Source: Sphingomonas edaphi
GTDB lineage: Bacteria > Pseudomonadota > Alphaproteobacteria > Sphingomonadales > Sphingomonadaceae
DNA length: 64,000 nt
Assembly: GCF_003583725.1 (NCBI RefSeq)
Contig: NZ_QXTF01000001.1
Span: forward strand, 434,001-498,000
Direction of reading: 5' to 3'
The notes beneath the pieces were generated by a model. That model searched no databases, was not told where the DNA came from, and worked only from the letters and a program-made list of their open reading frames with translations. A program made the translations under genes and the position numbers. This document shows positions 27,772 to 36,202 of this stretch, piece after piece; the stretch's first letter is position 1; each line of letters opens with the position of its first letter.

Positions 27772-28908
27772 TTACACGTTTGCCGACAAGGTCAGGATCA
27801 GCTCGTCAGCGTCCTGACGTGCCGCTCGGTGCTTTAGATCTCCGCCGAGCGTCGAGAAGCGCGACGAGACCTTCTCTTCCTCGATGCGGAAATGATCGGC
27901 AGCGAGCGCCTTGACGTCTTCGCCGCTGAGGCCATTCGACGCAGAGCCCGCCGGAAACGTAATGATCACTGCCACCTTCCGCCGCGCCAAGACCGCGAGC
28001 AGATCGTCGAAGGCGCGCTTCGACCTGCTGGACATCGAGAAATCCGAGACCGGGCGGTCGCTCCGGTTGGGATAACGCCCCGAACCCGAAACCTCGCCCA
28101 CGTCACCGCGTGCGATGGACTCGAGGACGTGATAGAAACGGCTGTAGTGGACACCTGAATAGGGCGGATCGAGGAAGCAAAGGTCGCCCGGCTTGGCCCG
28201 GTCGGCGAGTTCGATTGCGTCCATACAATGGGCCTTCCCTTCGCGCTTTGCATGGCGCGGCGCGATATCGTCGATCCGACTGCGAACAATGGAAGGCAAG
28301 TCGCGCCGCCAAGCTTCGATCAGGAATTTACCGGCGCTTTCGTTCGGCTTGAAAGGTTGGGCCGTATGGCCAGGCGATGCCGCGCAGCGGCTAGCTGCCT
28401 GGATAATGCTCGCAAGGGCAAGGTCGCGAAGACCCGACTGGCTGGGCAGGGTTGCACGCAAGGCATCCAGCCATGCGACCTGCCACATTGAGAAATAATA
28501 ACCGCCATAAGCCTTGCTCAGCGGAAAACCGTCTCCAAGATATTGGTCGCGCGCGCTCGACGCCGCTTCCGAAGCGCCGATTTTGCCCAGATTTTCTTGG
28601 AGTTTGGCTATCTCGGCCCATTGCGCATGATCAAACAGCCGCTCCGATGCTCGCTCTATCCAACTGTCGACCCAGACCCGATCAGTCACTGCCTCGGTCC
28701 GCTCGATCACCGCCGCGGCCAGAACCCTTGAGTATTCTTGGAGGTCGCTCGCCAGCACTGTCGCGTCGTAGCGTTGGCCGATGTGCCACGCGACGGCGGC
28801 CGAGCCCGTGAACAAATCGAACACGCGATTGACCTCGCCGAGCGAGCGCCCGAGCGCCTCGCCTAGGCCATTGCCCAGCATGGCGCGCTTGGAGCCCATA
28901 TATTTCAC
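27772..28908 (-). CDS. D12-class DNA adenine methyltransferase
   Basis: 378 residues from a GTG start whose bases overlap the TGA of the upstream gene (GTGA), a clear coupling signal. MGSKRAMLGNGLGEAL at the N-terminus is the motif X region, VFDLFTGSAAVAW (about 29-41) the SAM-binding motif I, and LCFLDPPYSGVHYSRF (DPPY at 247-250) the catalytic motif IV for N6-adenine. A long helical insertion separates motifs I and IV and should contain the target-recognition region. No cognate restriction enzyme is adjacent. Its partners are the 421-aa unknown and the DGQHR protein, with the STAND NTPase downstream. It probably marks self DNA for that cassette. Confidence 0.9.
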   Translation of the reverse strand: MKYMGSKRAMLGNGLGEALGRSLGEVNRVFDLFTGSAAVAWHIGQRYDATVLASDLQEYSRVLAAAVIERTEAVTDRVWVDSWIERASERLFDHAQWAEIAKLQENLGKIGASEAASSARDQYLGDGFPLSKAYGGYYFSMWQVAWLDALRATLPSQSGLRDLALASIIQAASRCAASPGHTAQPFKPNESAGKFLIEAWRRDLPSIVRSRIDDIAPRHAKREGKAHCMDAIELADRAKPGDLCFLDPPYSGVHYSRFYHVLESIARGDVGEVSGSGRYPNRSDRPVSDFSMSSRSKRAFDDLLAVLARRKVAVIITFPAGSASNGLSGEDVKALAADHFRIEEEKVSSRFSTLGGDLKHRAARQDADELILTLSANV

Positions 28909-30170
28909 TGAAACAGTCCCCAAAGCGCCGCCCGCTCCGTTTCGCAGACGCGGACTGCATTGCTGGCAAGCGCGGTCACCCACTCGAGCCGATGGCCGGT
29001 CGGCGCCAACGCGCTTTCCTCGAGCGCGAGGTCGATATCCGACCAGAGATCAGCGCTGGCAGCGGGTGGCATGCCCGGCGCCCACAAGCCGTGACTCGCG
29101 CCGAAGTCTTGCCACCACTCCTGGAAATGGTGGCACGGCTGAACGCCGGCGGCACGTAGATTGTCTTCGGCCATGCCCGTCGCCAACCGCAGCAGCAAAG
29201 CGGCGCGGCACATCATCGCATAAGGCGGGGCCGGCAATGTCTTTACCGACATCTGGATCAGGAAGTCATGGTCAATTGGGTCGGTCACGCGCTTTAGAAA
29301 ATCGAACGGAACGACGGCTTTGACGCTTTCGTGCAGCCGATCGTAGCGATGTTCATAATCGGCAACCGTAAGGAAATGTGAGCGGGCCTCAGTTTCGAGC
29401 AGGATGCGCAGGAGGTGGCGCTCAAGTTCGACGCCGTTGGGGCGGCACGCGTGCCAGAACATGGCGAGGAAGGCCGCGTCGTCAGCTGGTGTGGTAGTAA
29501 TAGGGCCGAGCGCCGTCGGCTGGTAGCTCGACCAGTTGCGCTGGTCGCGGTCGGACACGCCTTGCTCAAGGTCGAAGCCCCATTCGGTCATAAGCTGCGC
29601 GAGGGCCGTTGAAACTCCAGCCGGAAAGAACTCGCGAAAAGGATCGAGAAGGGACGCGCCGGCGAAACCGATCGGGCCAATGAGCCGCTTGACGCTCGAT
29701 GGCGCCGTCGACCACTCCGCCAGTGCCAGCCAAGCCATGTCGTGCGTGCCATGCTCGTCGAGCAAGTGCACGGCCCCAGCGCTGTCGATGACGGCATTGC
29801 GGCGATTGAAAACTCCGATTCCGGAGCTTGCCAGGATCGACAAGGCCGCGCGAAGCTCGGCGTAATAGGCGAGATGTCGCGAAGCGTGCGCCTGTCCGGC
29901 AAGAAGCGCCGATAATGCTCGTCCAAGGTACGTCCAGCCGTCGACCGCGTGCAATGGCCCACGGACGGCAATGACCTCAAGCATATCAGCGCCGGAGACG
30001 GCTGCGAACGCGGCCTGCGCCTTGGGCAACGCGCCATCAGAGTAAGGATAGCCCGCCGGCAGCCAAGGAGGACAGGCCTGCGTCCTGAACCGGCCGAGCG
30101 CGTTGATGACAACCGCCGGGTCGGCGAGCGCGAGGCTGGTTCGGTCGGCAACGCTGAGCTGTGCGGTCAT
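28905..30170 (-). CDS. Unrecognised 421-aa protein of the DGQHR/methyltransferase cassette
   Basis: A soluble protein of 421 residues, rich in Ala and Leu and probably mostly helical. No signal peptide, membrane helix, P-loop or nuclease motif is visible. Notable segments are WLPAGYPYSDGALPKAQAAF near residue 36, FNRRNAVIDSAGAVHLLDEH near 120, and a C-terminal HHFQEWWQDFGASHGLWAP. It begins 1 base after the DGQHR gene stop and is coupled to the methyltransferase by overlapping stop and start codons. The three proteins should therefore be made in fixed ratio and may form a complex. I do not recognise the family. Confidence 0.75.
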   Translation of the reverse strand: MTAQLSVADRTSLALADPAVVINALGRFRTQACPPWLPAGYPYSDGALPKAQAAFAAVSGADMLEVIAVRGPLHAVDGWTYLGRALSALLAGQAHASRHLAYYAELRAALSILASSGIGVFNRRNAVIDSAGAVHLLDEHGTHDMAWLALAEWSTAPSSVKRLIGPIGFAGASLLDPFREFFPAGVSTALAQLMTEWGFDLEQGVSDRDQRNWSSYQPTALGPITTTPADDAAFLAMFWHACRPNGVELERHLLRILLETEARSHFLTVADYEHRYDRLHESVKAVVPFDFLKRVTDPIDHDFLIQMSVKTLPAPPYAMMCRAALLLRLATGMAEDNLRAAGVQPCHHFQEWWQDFGASHGLWAPGMPPAASADLWSDIDLALEESALAPTGHRLEWVTALASNAVRVCETERAALWGLFQ

Positions 30171-30171
30171 C

Positions 30172-31695
30172 TCAGGCTAGGCGCTTCAGCGCTTCGTCGG
30201 CAATGTCGCCGATGGGCTTAGGGCCGCTCGAAAGATGGCGAAACAATTGCTCGCGAAGAGCGACATATCCGCTGCTGCCCCGGAACGCGCGCTTCAGCAG
30301 CCTTTGCTCGTCCGACAGGCCCGGGGCGTCTGCGGAGCGCCAATCGAAGCCGGCGATCGCAGCCCCGAACGCGCGGACCTGGTCGAAAAGCTCGGATTGC
30401 TCGAGCTCAGTGAGTGCTAGGGTTACATCTTCCGGCGTCGTAGCCGCGCCCGCGACGATCCGAGTATCGAGGTCGAACAACTTGGGCCGGAGCTTCGCAA
30501 GCGCGAAGAAGATTTCGTTCGCAACGGCAAGGACGCCCCGAACGCCTTGCTCTTGGTTCAGCATGGTGCGGTTGCCGGTGAAGGCGTCAGCCGAGTCGTG
30601 CGCGAGGCTCTCCTGTCCGCCGGCATGGACTAGCTGGTCGACCCAGCCATACTTGCCGTCGAGGATCGCGCGGCGCACCATTTCCCACAAAGCGATGAGG
30701 AAGGCAGCTTGCTGGGGGCGCGACCAAGGCAACGGCCCCGTGGCCGGGGTAACGTCGGCAGCGAACAGACCGGAAGCGGAACGCCCGCTGCCGGTCGAGA
30801 GGAAGCTGGTGGTGATCGCCTGTACCCAGCCCGCCTGCGTAACGCCCGCGCCACGGGGCGCCGTCCGCGAGGATTCGCCGAGCATGTTGATGCGATTGTG
30901 AAAGGGGCTTTCTGGCTGTGCGTAGAGGATTTCTGTCAGTTCCTGCGCGCGCGCCTGACGATAGATGCGTAAATCTGACAAGGTTTCCAGCCATTCGGCC
31001 GATCTCAGCAGCGGAAACAGGTCGAAAGCATGGCTGGGATTGATGCGCTTGGGCGACACATTGATCGACCAGAATAGATATGCCTGCCACCCAACGTCGA
31101 GGCCGGTGAATGCCACCACCGGGAGCTCGAAGTCGCCGGGAAGGCTGCCGTCTTTCAACGCCTCATCAAAAGCCCAAAGCCGGTGCTGACCATCGATCAC
31201 TTCGAAGGGCTCGAGAGCCGACGGAGTCCATTGTTCCAGCCGGTCTGCGTACGGCAGCGTTAACTCGCCCCGGCTGTTTCCATCGTCGCTGATCGATACG
31301 AGATCGCTGGGGTCGACTTTCCGGCCCCGTCGCTCGTCGTCCTTGGTTAAGATGTTGACCACAATTGCGGTCGGCAACCAGCCGGGCTTGCGCATGGCGG
31401 CCGAGGAGTCGTCACGTGCGGCGATCGGCAGGCCGCTGTAGGGATGACCGTAGCGCACGAAATCGCGAATCGCCGCCGATCTCTTGGGATCGTGAAGCCG
31501 CTGCAGGCCTTCACCGCCGTCATTGTCGCGCGTTCGGCGATAGACGCCGCTGAGCGCGCGCAATTGGACTGCCGGCATGGAAAACAAGAGGATGTGCGCG
31601 TCGGGCTTACGACGGTGCTGGCTGGGATCGAAATCGAATTCGTCCCATTCGGGAAGCCATTGCTTGAAGCGTATCGCCTGAATTTTGCCTGCCAT
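30172..31695 (-). CDS. DGQHR-domain (DndB-like) protein
   Basis: 507 residues from the ATG at 31695, which has a GGAG/AGGA ribosome site; an in-frame ATG at 31767 is possible. The hallmark FEVIDGQHRLWAF is at about residues 164-176, followed by ELPVVAFTGLDVG and FWSINVSPKRINPSHAF, the conserved ParB-like strands of the DGQHR family. The second half is helical. Family members include DndB, the regulator of DNA phosphorothioation, but no dndCDE genes are in the window. Here it is the first gene of a cassette with an unknown protein and an adenine methyltransferase, so it may sense or guard DNA marking by methylation instead. Confidence 0.88.
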   Translation of the reverse strand: MAGKIQAIRFKQWLPEWDEFDFDPSQHRRKPDAHILLFSMPAVQLRALSGVYRRTRDNDGGEGLQRLHDPKRSAAIRDFVRYGHPYSGLPIAARDDSSAAMRKPGWLPTAIVVNILTKDDERRGRKVDPSDLVSISDDGNSRGELTLPYADRLEQWTPSALEPFEVIDGQHRLWAFDEALKDGSLPGDFELPVVAFTGLDVGWQAYLFWSINVSPKRINPSHAFDLFPLLRSAEWLETLSDLRIYRQARAQELTEILYAQPESPFHNRINMLGESSRTAPRGAGVTQAGWVQAITTSFLSTGSGRSASGLFAADVTPATGPLPWSRPQQAAFLIALWEMVRRAILDGKYGWVDQLVHAGGQESLAHDSADAFTGNRTMLNQEQGVRGVLAVANEIFFALAKLRPKLFDLDTRIVAGAATTPEDVTLALTELEQSELFDQVRAFGAAIAGFDWRSADAPGLSDEQRLLKRAFRGSSGYVALREQLFRHLSSGPKPIGDIADEALKRLA

Positions 31696-31889
31696 TCGTC
31701 CTGCTCCCCCGACATCGATGGCATAACCATTGATTTCGCTATCATCGGAATAACGACCTGGATCCATGTTGGGAATCCCGTCTTGGCCATCACGTCCTAC
31801 AATCCTACCGACGCTGACTAAGTCTGCTTACGGGCGGTTGGCGAGCAGCACTCAGCGACTGAGAAGGGCGCTTAAAAGCGCTTCACCAG

Positions 31890-32927
31890 CTACGTAATTT
31901 TGAGGACGGCGTCGTGCTGATGCGGCGTATCGACCGCGGCATACCTTTCCACCATTCGAAGGGACTTCCAGCCACCCATGATCTGGATGGTCAGGAGAAC
32001 GATGCCGGCCATCACGCAATGGCTGGCCCAATGGTGTCGCCAGTCATGCGGTGTGAAGTCGAGAATTTTGGCACGTTTGCATGCCGTCTTGTGGGCACTC
32101 TTCAACGGATTCCCCCCCTGGATCTTGGCGTCCCGGGTGTCTTGGTAAGGTTTGCCGTCAATGTTGAGGAAGACATGGCCATCAGACGGCCGTCCCCTGC
32201 TCTCCCATAATGGCTCGAGCACAGCGCGAACGCGAGGATGCATCGCGACCGTCCGGGGCTCCCCAGATTTGGTTCGCGCGAAGAAAATCGTGCCGCGCTC
32301 CATGTCGACGCCGCCGATGCCCCACTGAAGCTGCAAGCCCTCTTGGGTACGGCAGCCTTGAAAGCAGAGCACTGTCGCGATCGGCTGCACATGCGGCGCG
32401 TACGATGCTATGAGGAGATCACGTTGCTCGCGACTGAGGAATCGCACCCTTTTGTTCTTGAACGAAATTGTCGCAATCCGGATGGGCTCCAGATTGCGGT
32501 TTTTCCGGTAAACGTTGATCGCGGCCTGTAGGACTGATCGATAACGATCCTGTCCAGCCGGGGCGTGCTCGACCAGATGCGCCTCTCGAAACTTCTGCCA
32601 AACGGAATGAGGATTTTCCATGCTCATTTCGCCAACGAAGTCATTCATCTTGCCGACACGGATCACATCCGACGAATTCGGCCTTTCCGGCTTCGTCAGA
32701 TATTCGTGGAACGCGTCGGCGATGGTAGCTCTCGCTACTTGCGCCCTGGGTCCGAACATTAGCTCTCGCGTAAGTTCGGTTTCCCGTTCGTTCTTCAAGT
32801 ACGTCGCAGCATCTCGGTCACTCGTGCCTGAACTGAACTCTGGGACGTCGATGCGTTTCGACCCGAGCGAGACCGAACCACGGATGTAGTAGATTTGCGC
32901 TTTCCCGCGCTGGCGCATGCTGAGCAT
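31890..32927 (-). CDS. int: Tyrosine recombinase (island integrase)
   Basis: A 345-residue site-specific recombinase. After an N-terminal arm-binding part and a SAM-like core-binding domain (about 60-150), the catalytic domain shows Arg193 in GCRTQEGL, Lys220 in RTKSGEPR, His294 and Arg297 in PHDWRHHW, Trp320 in GGWKS and the nucleophile Tyr329 in ERYAAVD. All six positions are intact, so it should be active. It lies at the tRNA end of the island and would catalyse integration into, and excision from, the tRNA-Val site. The 5' end overlaps the excisionase-like gene by 133 bases. Confidence 0.95.
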   Translation of the reverse strand: MLSMRQRGKAQIYYIRGSVSLGSKRIDVPEFSSGTSDRDAATYLKNERETELTRELMFGPRAQVARATIADAFHEYLTKPERPNSSDVIRVGKMNDFVGEMSMENPHSVWQKFREAHLVEHAPAGQDRYRSVLQAAINVYRKNRNLEPIRIATISFKNKRVRFLSREQRDLLIASYAPHVQPIATVLCFQGCRTQEGLQLQWGIGGVDMERGTIFFARTKSGEPRTVAMHPRVRAVLEPLWESRGRPSDGHVFLNIDGKPYQDTRDAKIQGGNPLKSAHKTACKRAKILDFTPHDWRHHWASHCVMAGIVLLTIQIMGGWKSLRMVERYAAVDTPHQHDAVLKIT

Positions 32928-33298
32928 GATAGTCGTTCCACAAGCTGTCGGTATTGCTCTTCGGTGGCGCGGAAGCGACCGCGCACACGAATGAAGGGCA
33001 CTCCGTGCTGATTAAAGAGCCTCAAGACCCACCGCCGGGCATCGATCGTCTCGACCTGCAGCCGCGCTGCGATGTCTTGGGGCGTGAGAAGATGGGGCGC
33101 TGCCAATGGCGTCGCCCCAGGACGCTCGACCGGCGGAGGGCGAGCGAATTGGCTTGCGGCCGCGCCCTCTTGGACTTGACCGATCGCGCCCGCCGACATT
33201 CCCTCGCCGCCAGTTTCGATCCTGGCGGCGAGCTCAGCGAACGCAGTCCTCACCGGATTTTGCGGCTGGATAGATTGCTCCACCGCCGCCTGTCCCAT
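32795..33298 (-). CDS. Excisionase-like helix-turn-helix protein
   Basis: About 167 residues from the ATG at 33298 (a shorter form could start at 33199). The first 65 residues are low-complexity. Then PHLLTPQDIAARLQVETIDARRWVLRLF forms a winged-helix/MerR-like reading head, and FIRVRGRFRATEEQYRQLVERL completes an AlpA/excisionase-type domain. The basic tail runs into the integrase gene in a different frame. Its place directly upstream of int fits a recombination directionality factor. The frame stays open further upstream through the tRNA gene, but that extension is not coding. Confidence 0.6.
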   Translation of the reverse strand: MGQAAVEQSIQPQNPVRTAFAELAARIETGGEGMSAGAIGQVQEGAAASQFARPPPVERPGATPLAAPHLLTPQDIAARLQVETIDARRWVLRLFNQHGVPFIRVRGRFRATEEQYRQLVERLSCSACASAGKRKSTTSVVRSRSGRNASTSQSSVQARVTEMLRRT

Positions 33299-33678
33299 GC
33301 GCCGGCTTGGTCGCGCATGGGCAGAAATTTTTCGAGCCAAGGGATGCTCCCATTGCCCGACGCCCGCGGATCCCTGGCCAAAGCACTTCACACCATGGCC
33401 AGAGATCCACGAGCGTCTAGCTTGTGCAATGGCGTGAAGCCGGCCACCGATCGTCCCAAGGGAGCCGGCGCCATCATTAGTATCGGTGGAGCCGATTTTG
33501 CCGTCAATCGGGCCAAACGAAATAATCGTGGCTAACGAAAACCTAACGCCCTCGGGCCGGCCAATCCGTGCCCAGCACGTGCCCAAAAAAGTGGCACGCC
33601 GATGCGCGAATCGGGCCGAAACTGGCGCGAACGTGCCTCGGCCAGCACCATCTAAACGGCTGTTTTCTGCGGAAAAAA
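33299..33678. other. Non-coding end of the island next to the tRNA
   Basis: 380 bases without a supported gene. GTGCCCA occurs twice within about 20 bases near 33570-33585, followed by GTGGCAC. Short repeats in this position are typical of arm-type integrase or excisionase binding sites. The promoter of the xis-int pair should also lie here. Confidence 0.4.
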
Positions 33679-33753
33679 TGGTGGGCGTGGCAAGGATTGA
33701 ACTTGCGACCCCTGCGATGTCAACACAGTGCTCTACCACTGAGCTACACGCCC
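33679..33753 (-). tRNA. tRNA-Val (anticodon GAC)
   Basis: 75 nt with encoded CCA. The acceptor stem GGGCGTG/CACGCCC is perfect. The D arm is GCTC-AGTGGTA-GAGC, the anticodon arm CTGTG-TTGACAT-CGCAG gives GAC (Val), and the T arm is GCAAG-TTCAATC-CTTGC. The 3' end faces the island, which uses the gene as its attachment site. Confidence 0.97.
33690..33723. repeat. attR: core attachment sequence inside tRNA-Val
   Basis: This is the partner of 7251-7284 (33 of 34 identical). The crossover lies somewhere in these bases, so the acceptor 3' strand and CCA of the present tRNA gene (33679-33689) come from the element, while the 5' part is chromosomal. Confidence 0.9.
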
Positions 33754-33881
33754 ACCCGGGGTAACCGCCGGCGGGCCGGCGGGAACATCTGGAGGGGGCC
33801 TTTAAGGGGCGAACGCCGGTCCCGCAAGGGGATTTAGCGCGGCAGGTGCTGCAATCGTTAAAGGACCGCCGAGCACAACAG

Positions 33882-34259
33882 TTATAGGCGGCCGTGCTGG
33901 TCCTCGGTCTGGAACAGGCGATCAACCTCGGCGACGAGATCCTTCAGGTGGAACGGCTTGCTGAGCAGCTTGGCTTCGGGCGCCGTACGGCCTCCCTGAA
34001 GAGCCACTGCGGCAAATCCCGTGATGAACATGACGCGGATCGCTGGGTCGATTGCGCTGGCCTTTTGCGCCAGCTCGATGCCGTCCATTTCCGGCATCAC
34101 GATATCGGTCAGTAGCAGATCATATTTGCCAGCTTCGAGGAGCGGCATGGCTTCGGTTCCGCAACCGACCGCCTCGACATCATAGCCGACACGTTGCAGC
34201 GCGCGCTGCAGATATTCGCGCATCGACGTATCGTCTTCGGCCAGCAGGATCCTGATCAT
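33882..34259 (-). CDS. cpdR: Single-domain response regulator, CpdR-like
   Basis: A 125-residue receiver domain only: acidic pocket LLAEDDTSMREYL, phospho-acceptor Asp in LLLTDIVMPEMDG (about residue 52), and Lys in LLSKPFHLKDLV. No output domain is present. In Caulobacter the same small protein, CpdR, when unphosphorylated, brings substrates to ClpXP during the cell cycle. The sequence MRVMFITGFAAVAL fits that family. It is divergent from the N-formylglutamate amidohydrolase gene with a space of about 100 bases. Confidence 0.85.
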   Translation of the reverse strand: MIRILLAEDDTSMREYLQRALQRVGYDVEAVGCGTEAMPLLEAGKYDLLLTDIVMPEMDGIELAQKASAIDPAIRVMFITGFAAVALQGGRTAPEAKLLSKPFHLKDLVAEVDRLFQTEDQHGRL

Positions 34260-34362
34260 CGCATTCTCTCTATGCGCCTAACCTTAAATATTTTCCAGCA
34301 CGCGCAATGCATGGAAGCGATTGCTGTCCGCATTTGGCACGGTTAGGCTCAACCTGTTGCCG

Positions 34363-35202
34363 ATGAACCCCTATCCTCCCGCAATTGTTCACCCGCCCCG
34401 CGCGAGCCTGCCCGTCCTTCTGTCGGTGCCGCATTCGGGCCGCGACTATGATGCCGGTATCCTGGCCAATGCGTCGCAGGGGCGGCTGGCGCTCGAAGCT
34501 CTTGAAGATCCACTCGTTGACCGGCTCGCGTGGCGAGCCATTTCAGCCGGCATCGGGGCGGTCGTGCAGCCGGTTCCCCGGGCGGTCATTGATTGCAACC
34601 GGGACGAAGAAGAGGTCGACCCCGCAGCGATCCGGAACATATCACCCGCTCCGGTCGGGCCTCGCGCGCGCCACGGTCTCGGTCTGATCCCGTCTCGGAC
34701 GCATCGCCACGGTGCGCTGTGGCGACAGCCGATTGATCGCGCCGAGCTCGCTAGGCGCGTGGACCAGGTGCACCGGCCCTATCACGCACTGATTGCGGCG
34801 GGATTAGCCGACATGGCGGCGAGGTTTGGCGAGGTGGTGCTTGTCGATTGCCATTCGATGCCGACGAGGGCCGCCCCAAATGCGGATGTCGTGATCGGGG
34901 ACCGGAATGGAAGCAGCGCATCCGGATGGCTTACTGCGGAGGTTGCACGGATTGTGCGTTCGGAAGGTTTCCGCACGGCGTTGAATGACCCGTACGCGGG
35001 CGGAGCGATTGTCGCGCGGCATGGCCGCCCAGAGCTGGGCGTTCACGCAATCCAGCTGGAGATCGATCGCGGCTGCTATCTTGACCGCGATGGACGCACC
35101 GCCGGCGCGGAATTCGACCGGATTGCACGCATGCTGGAACAAGTGGCGCTCCAACTCGGCGACATGCTTTCCGACCGCGCGTTTCCTATCGCCGCCGAAT
35201 AA
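34363..35202 (+). CDS. N-formylglutamate amidohydrolase family protein
   Basis: 279 residues. LLSVPHSGRDYD at the N-terminus, AVIDCNRDEEEVD, LIPSRTHRHGALWRQP and VLVDCHSMP match the HutG-type metal hydrolase family, which cleaves N-formyl-L-glutamate at the end of histidine breakdown. The His and Asp/Glu residues in these segments are the expected zinc ligands. The ATG at 34363 is preferred to an upstream TTG. No other hut gene is nearby, so the physiological substrate could be different. Confidence 0.85.
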   Translation: MNPYPPAIVHPPRASLPVLLSVPHSGRDYDAGILANASQGRLALEALEDPLVDRLAWRAISAGIGAVVQPVPRAVIDCNRDEEEVDPAAIRNISPAPVGPRARHGLGLIPSRTHRHGALWRQPIDRAELARRVDQVHRPYHALIAAGLADMAARFGEVVLVDCHSMPTRAAPNADVVIGDRNGSSASGWLTAEVARIVRSEGFRTALNDPYAGGAIVARHGRPELGVHAIQLEIDRGCYLDRDGRTAGAEFDRIARMLEQVALQLGDMLSDRAFPIAAE

Positions 35203-35234
35203 AAAGCGGCCACCCCGGCGTGGCCGGGATGGCC
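35196..35234 (-). terminator. Rho-independent terminator of the sapC transcript
   Basis: Read on the minus strand, GGCCA-T-CCCGGC pairs with GCCGGG-G-TGGCC around a CAC loop and is followed by GCTTTTTATT. It lies about 175 bases after the sapC stop and just beyond the hutG-like stop, separating the two convergent genes. Confidence 0.8.
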
Positions 35235-35410
35235 GGAAGTTCAGGGAGGAACGCACCCTCGACGAGGATGCGAGCCGGGCCAACGCCCAAGGGGATCAGA
35301 CGAAAGCGGCCCGGCGTATCCCCGATGTGGGATGGCGCCGCGCCATTTCAATGCTGCGTCATCATCCGGCCTAGCGGCCGAACGGAACCGCCCTCCGAAA
35401 TGTCAGTCGG

Positions 35411-36202
35411 TCAAGCTTCCGCCGTTGCTGGCTGGGCGGGCGGCATTGCCGGACCGGAGCCTTGCATCACCTGTCGGGCGAAAACGTCGCGGATGACCGA
35501 CAGTGAGAACATGTGCGCCATGATCAGCGGCAGCATGCCGCTCTGGTTCATCTTGCGAAGCTCGTCACCGCGAAGGTTCCGGAACTTCTCCTCGTCGATC
35601 ATGCGAAAGCCGCGATAGATAAACGGCTGCTGGGCGCCTTCCGGCTGAATGGCGACTTCGCCGTCCATCAGCAGGTCCATGTCCTTCAGCTCGCTCATGA
35701 AGGCCTGCGTGCGCTGGCCAGCCTGTTCGAACTGTTCGCAAAACTCCAAGACTGCCTTGGTCGCTTCCGATGGCTGATCACCATCGAACAACGGCTCCCC
35801 TTCGCCATCTTCGGTGATCGCGTCGGCCGTCGGATCGAAGCAAAGCGACAGTTCGTCGCTGTCGTCTCGAAGTCGCGCCAGCATGAACGGGAAACGGCGC
35901 AGATAGGCCGGAACATAGATGCTGGGGTCGAGGAGAGCCCCTTCCTTGCTGAAGAAAGTGTTCGTTCCTTCGTGCAAGCCCATCAGCGCGATCGGAATCG
36001 AGTTCTCGCCGACGGAAAACACAATCGGAAAATGGCGCTGGGCCATCGTGAACTCATCGACTGTGACAGGAATTGCATGGGTGTTCGCCATACGGTCGAG
36101 ACCGGCCGAGCGCCGCACCTTGAAATTGGCATGCCGATTGCGGTTCAACGGTTCAAGATTGTTATACAAGAGCGGCAGGCTGTTCGGCGCTTGGCTCGCC
36201 AT
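35411..36202 (-). CDS. SapC family protein
   Basis: 263 residues from the ATG at 36202 (ribosome site GGAG 9 bases upstream). The segments LPLLYNNLEPLNRNRHANFK, HAIPVTVDEFTMAQRHFPIVF and YIYRGFRMIDEEKFRNLRGDEL-type motifs match the SapC family. Members are found in many alphaproteobacteria, often beside TonB receptors or tryptophan halogenases; those neighbours are absent here. There is no signal peptide. The biochemical role is not established. An acidic stretch (DAITEDGEGEPLFDGD) lies in the middle. Confidence 0.85.
   Translation of the reverse strand: MASQAPNSLPLLYNNLEPLNRNRHANFKVRRSAGLDRMANTHAIPVTVDEFTMAQRHFPIVFSVGENSIPIALMGLHEGTNTFFSKEGALLDPSIYVPAYLRRFPFMLARLRDDSDELSLCFDPTADAITEDGEGEPLFDGDQPSEATKAVLEFCEQFEQAGQRTQAFMSELKDMDLLMDGEVAIQPEGAQQPFIYRGFRMIDEEKFRNLRGDELRKMNQSGMLPLIMAHMFSLSVIRDVFARQVMQGSGPAMPPAQPATAEA

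Larger units (their letters stand above)
7251..33723. mobile_element. tRNA-Val-integrated mobilizable genomic island carrying defence genes
   Basis: An island of about 26.5 kb lies between the two 34-bp att repeats. A tyrosine integrase (31890-32927) and an excisionase-like gene (32795-33298) sit next to the intact tRNA, as is usual for tRNA islands. The mobilisation module at the other end has a relaxase, a ribbon-helix-helix accessory protein, an oriT-like gap and a ParA/TraL-like ATPase. No coupling protein or mating-pore gene is present, so it would need a helper conjugative system. The cargo is a Dcm/Vsr/MORC/SNF2/AIPR block, an AbiE toxin-antitoxin pair and a DGQHR/methyltransferase/STAND block. 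Core metabolic genes resume on both sides. Confidence 0.9.

Noticed and set aside
28905-31695. A complete Dnd phosphorothioation system
   Set aside because: Only the DndB-like DGQHR protein is present; no dndA, C, D or E gene lies in the island.
33299-33925. Upstream extension of the excisionase-like frame
   Set aside because: It would run through the tRNA-Val gene and the attachment site and has no protein-like features.
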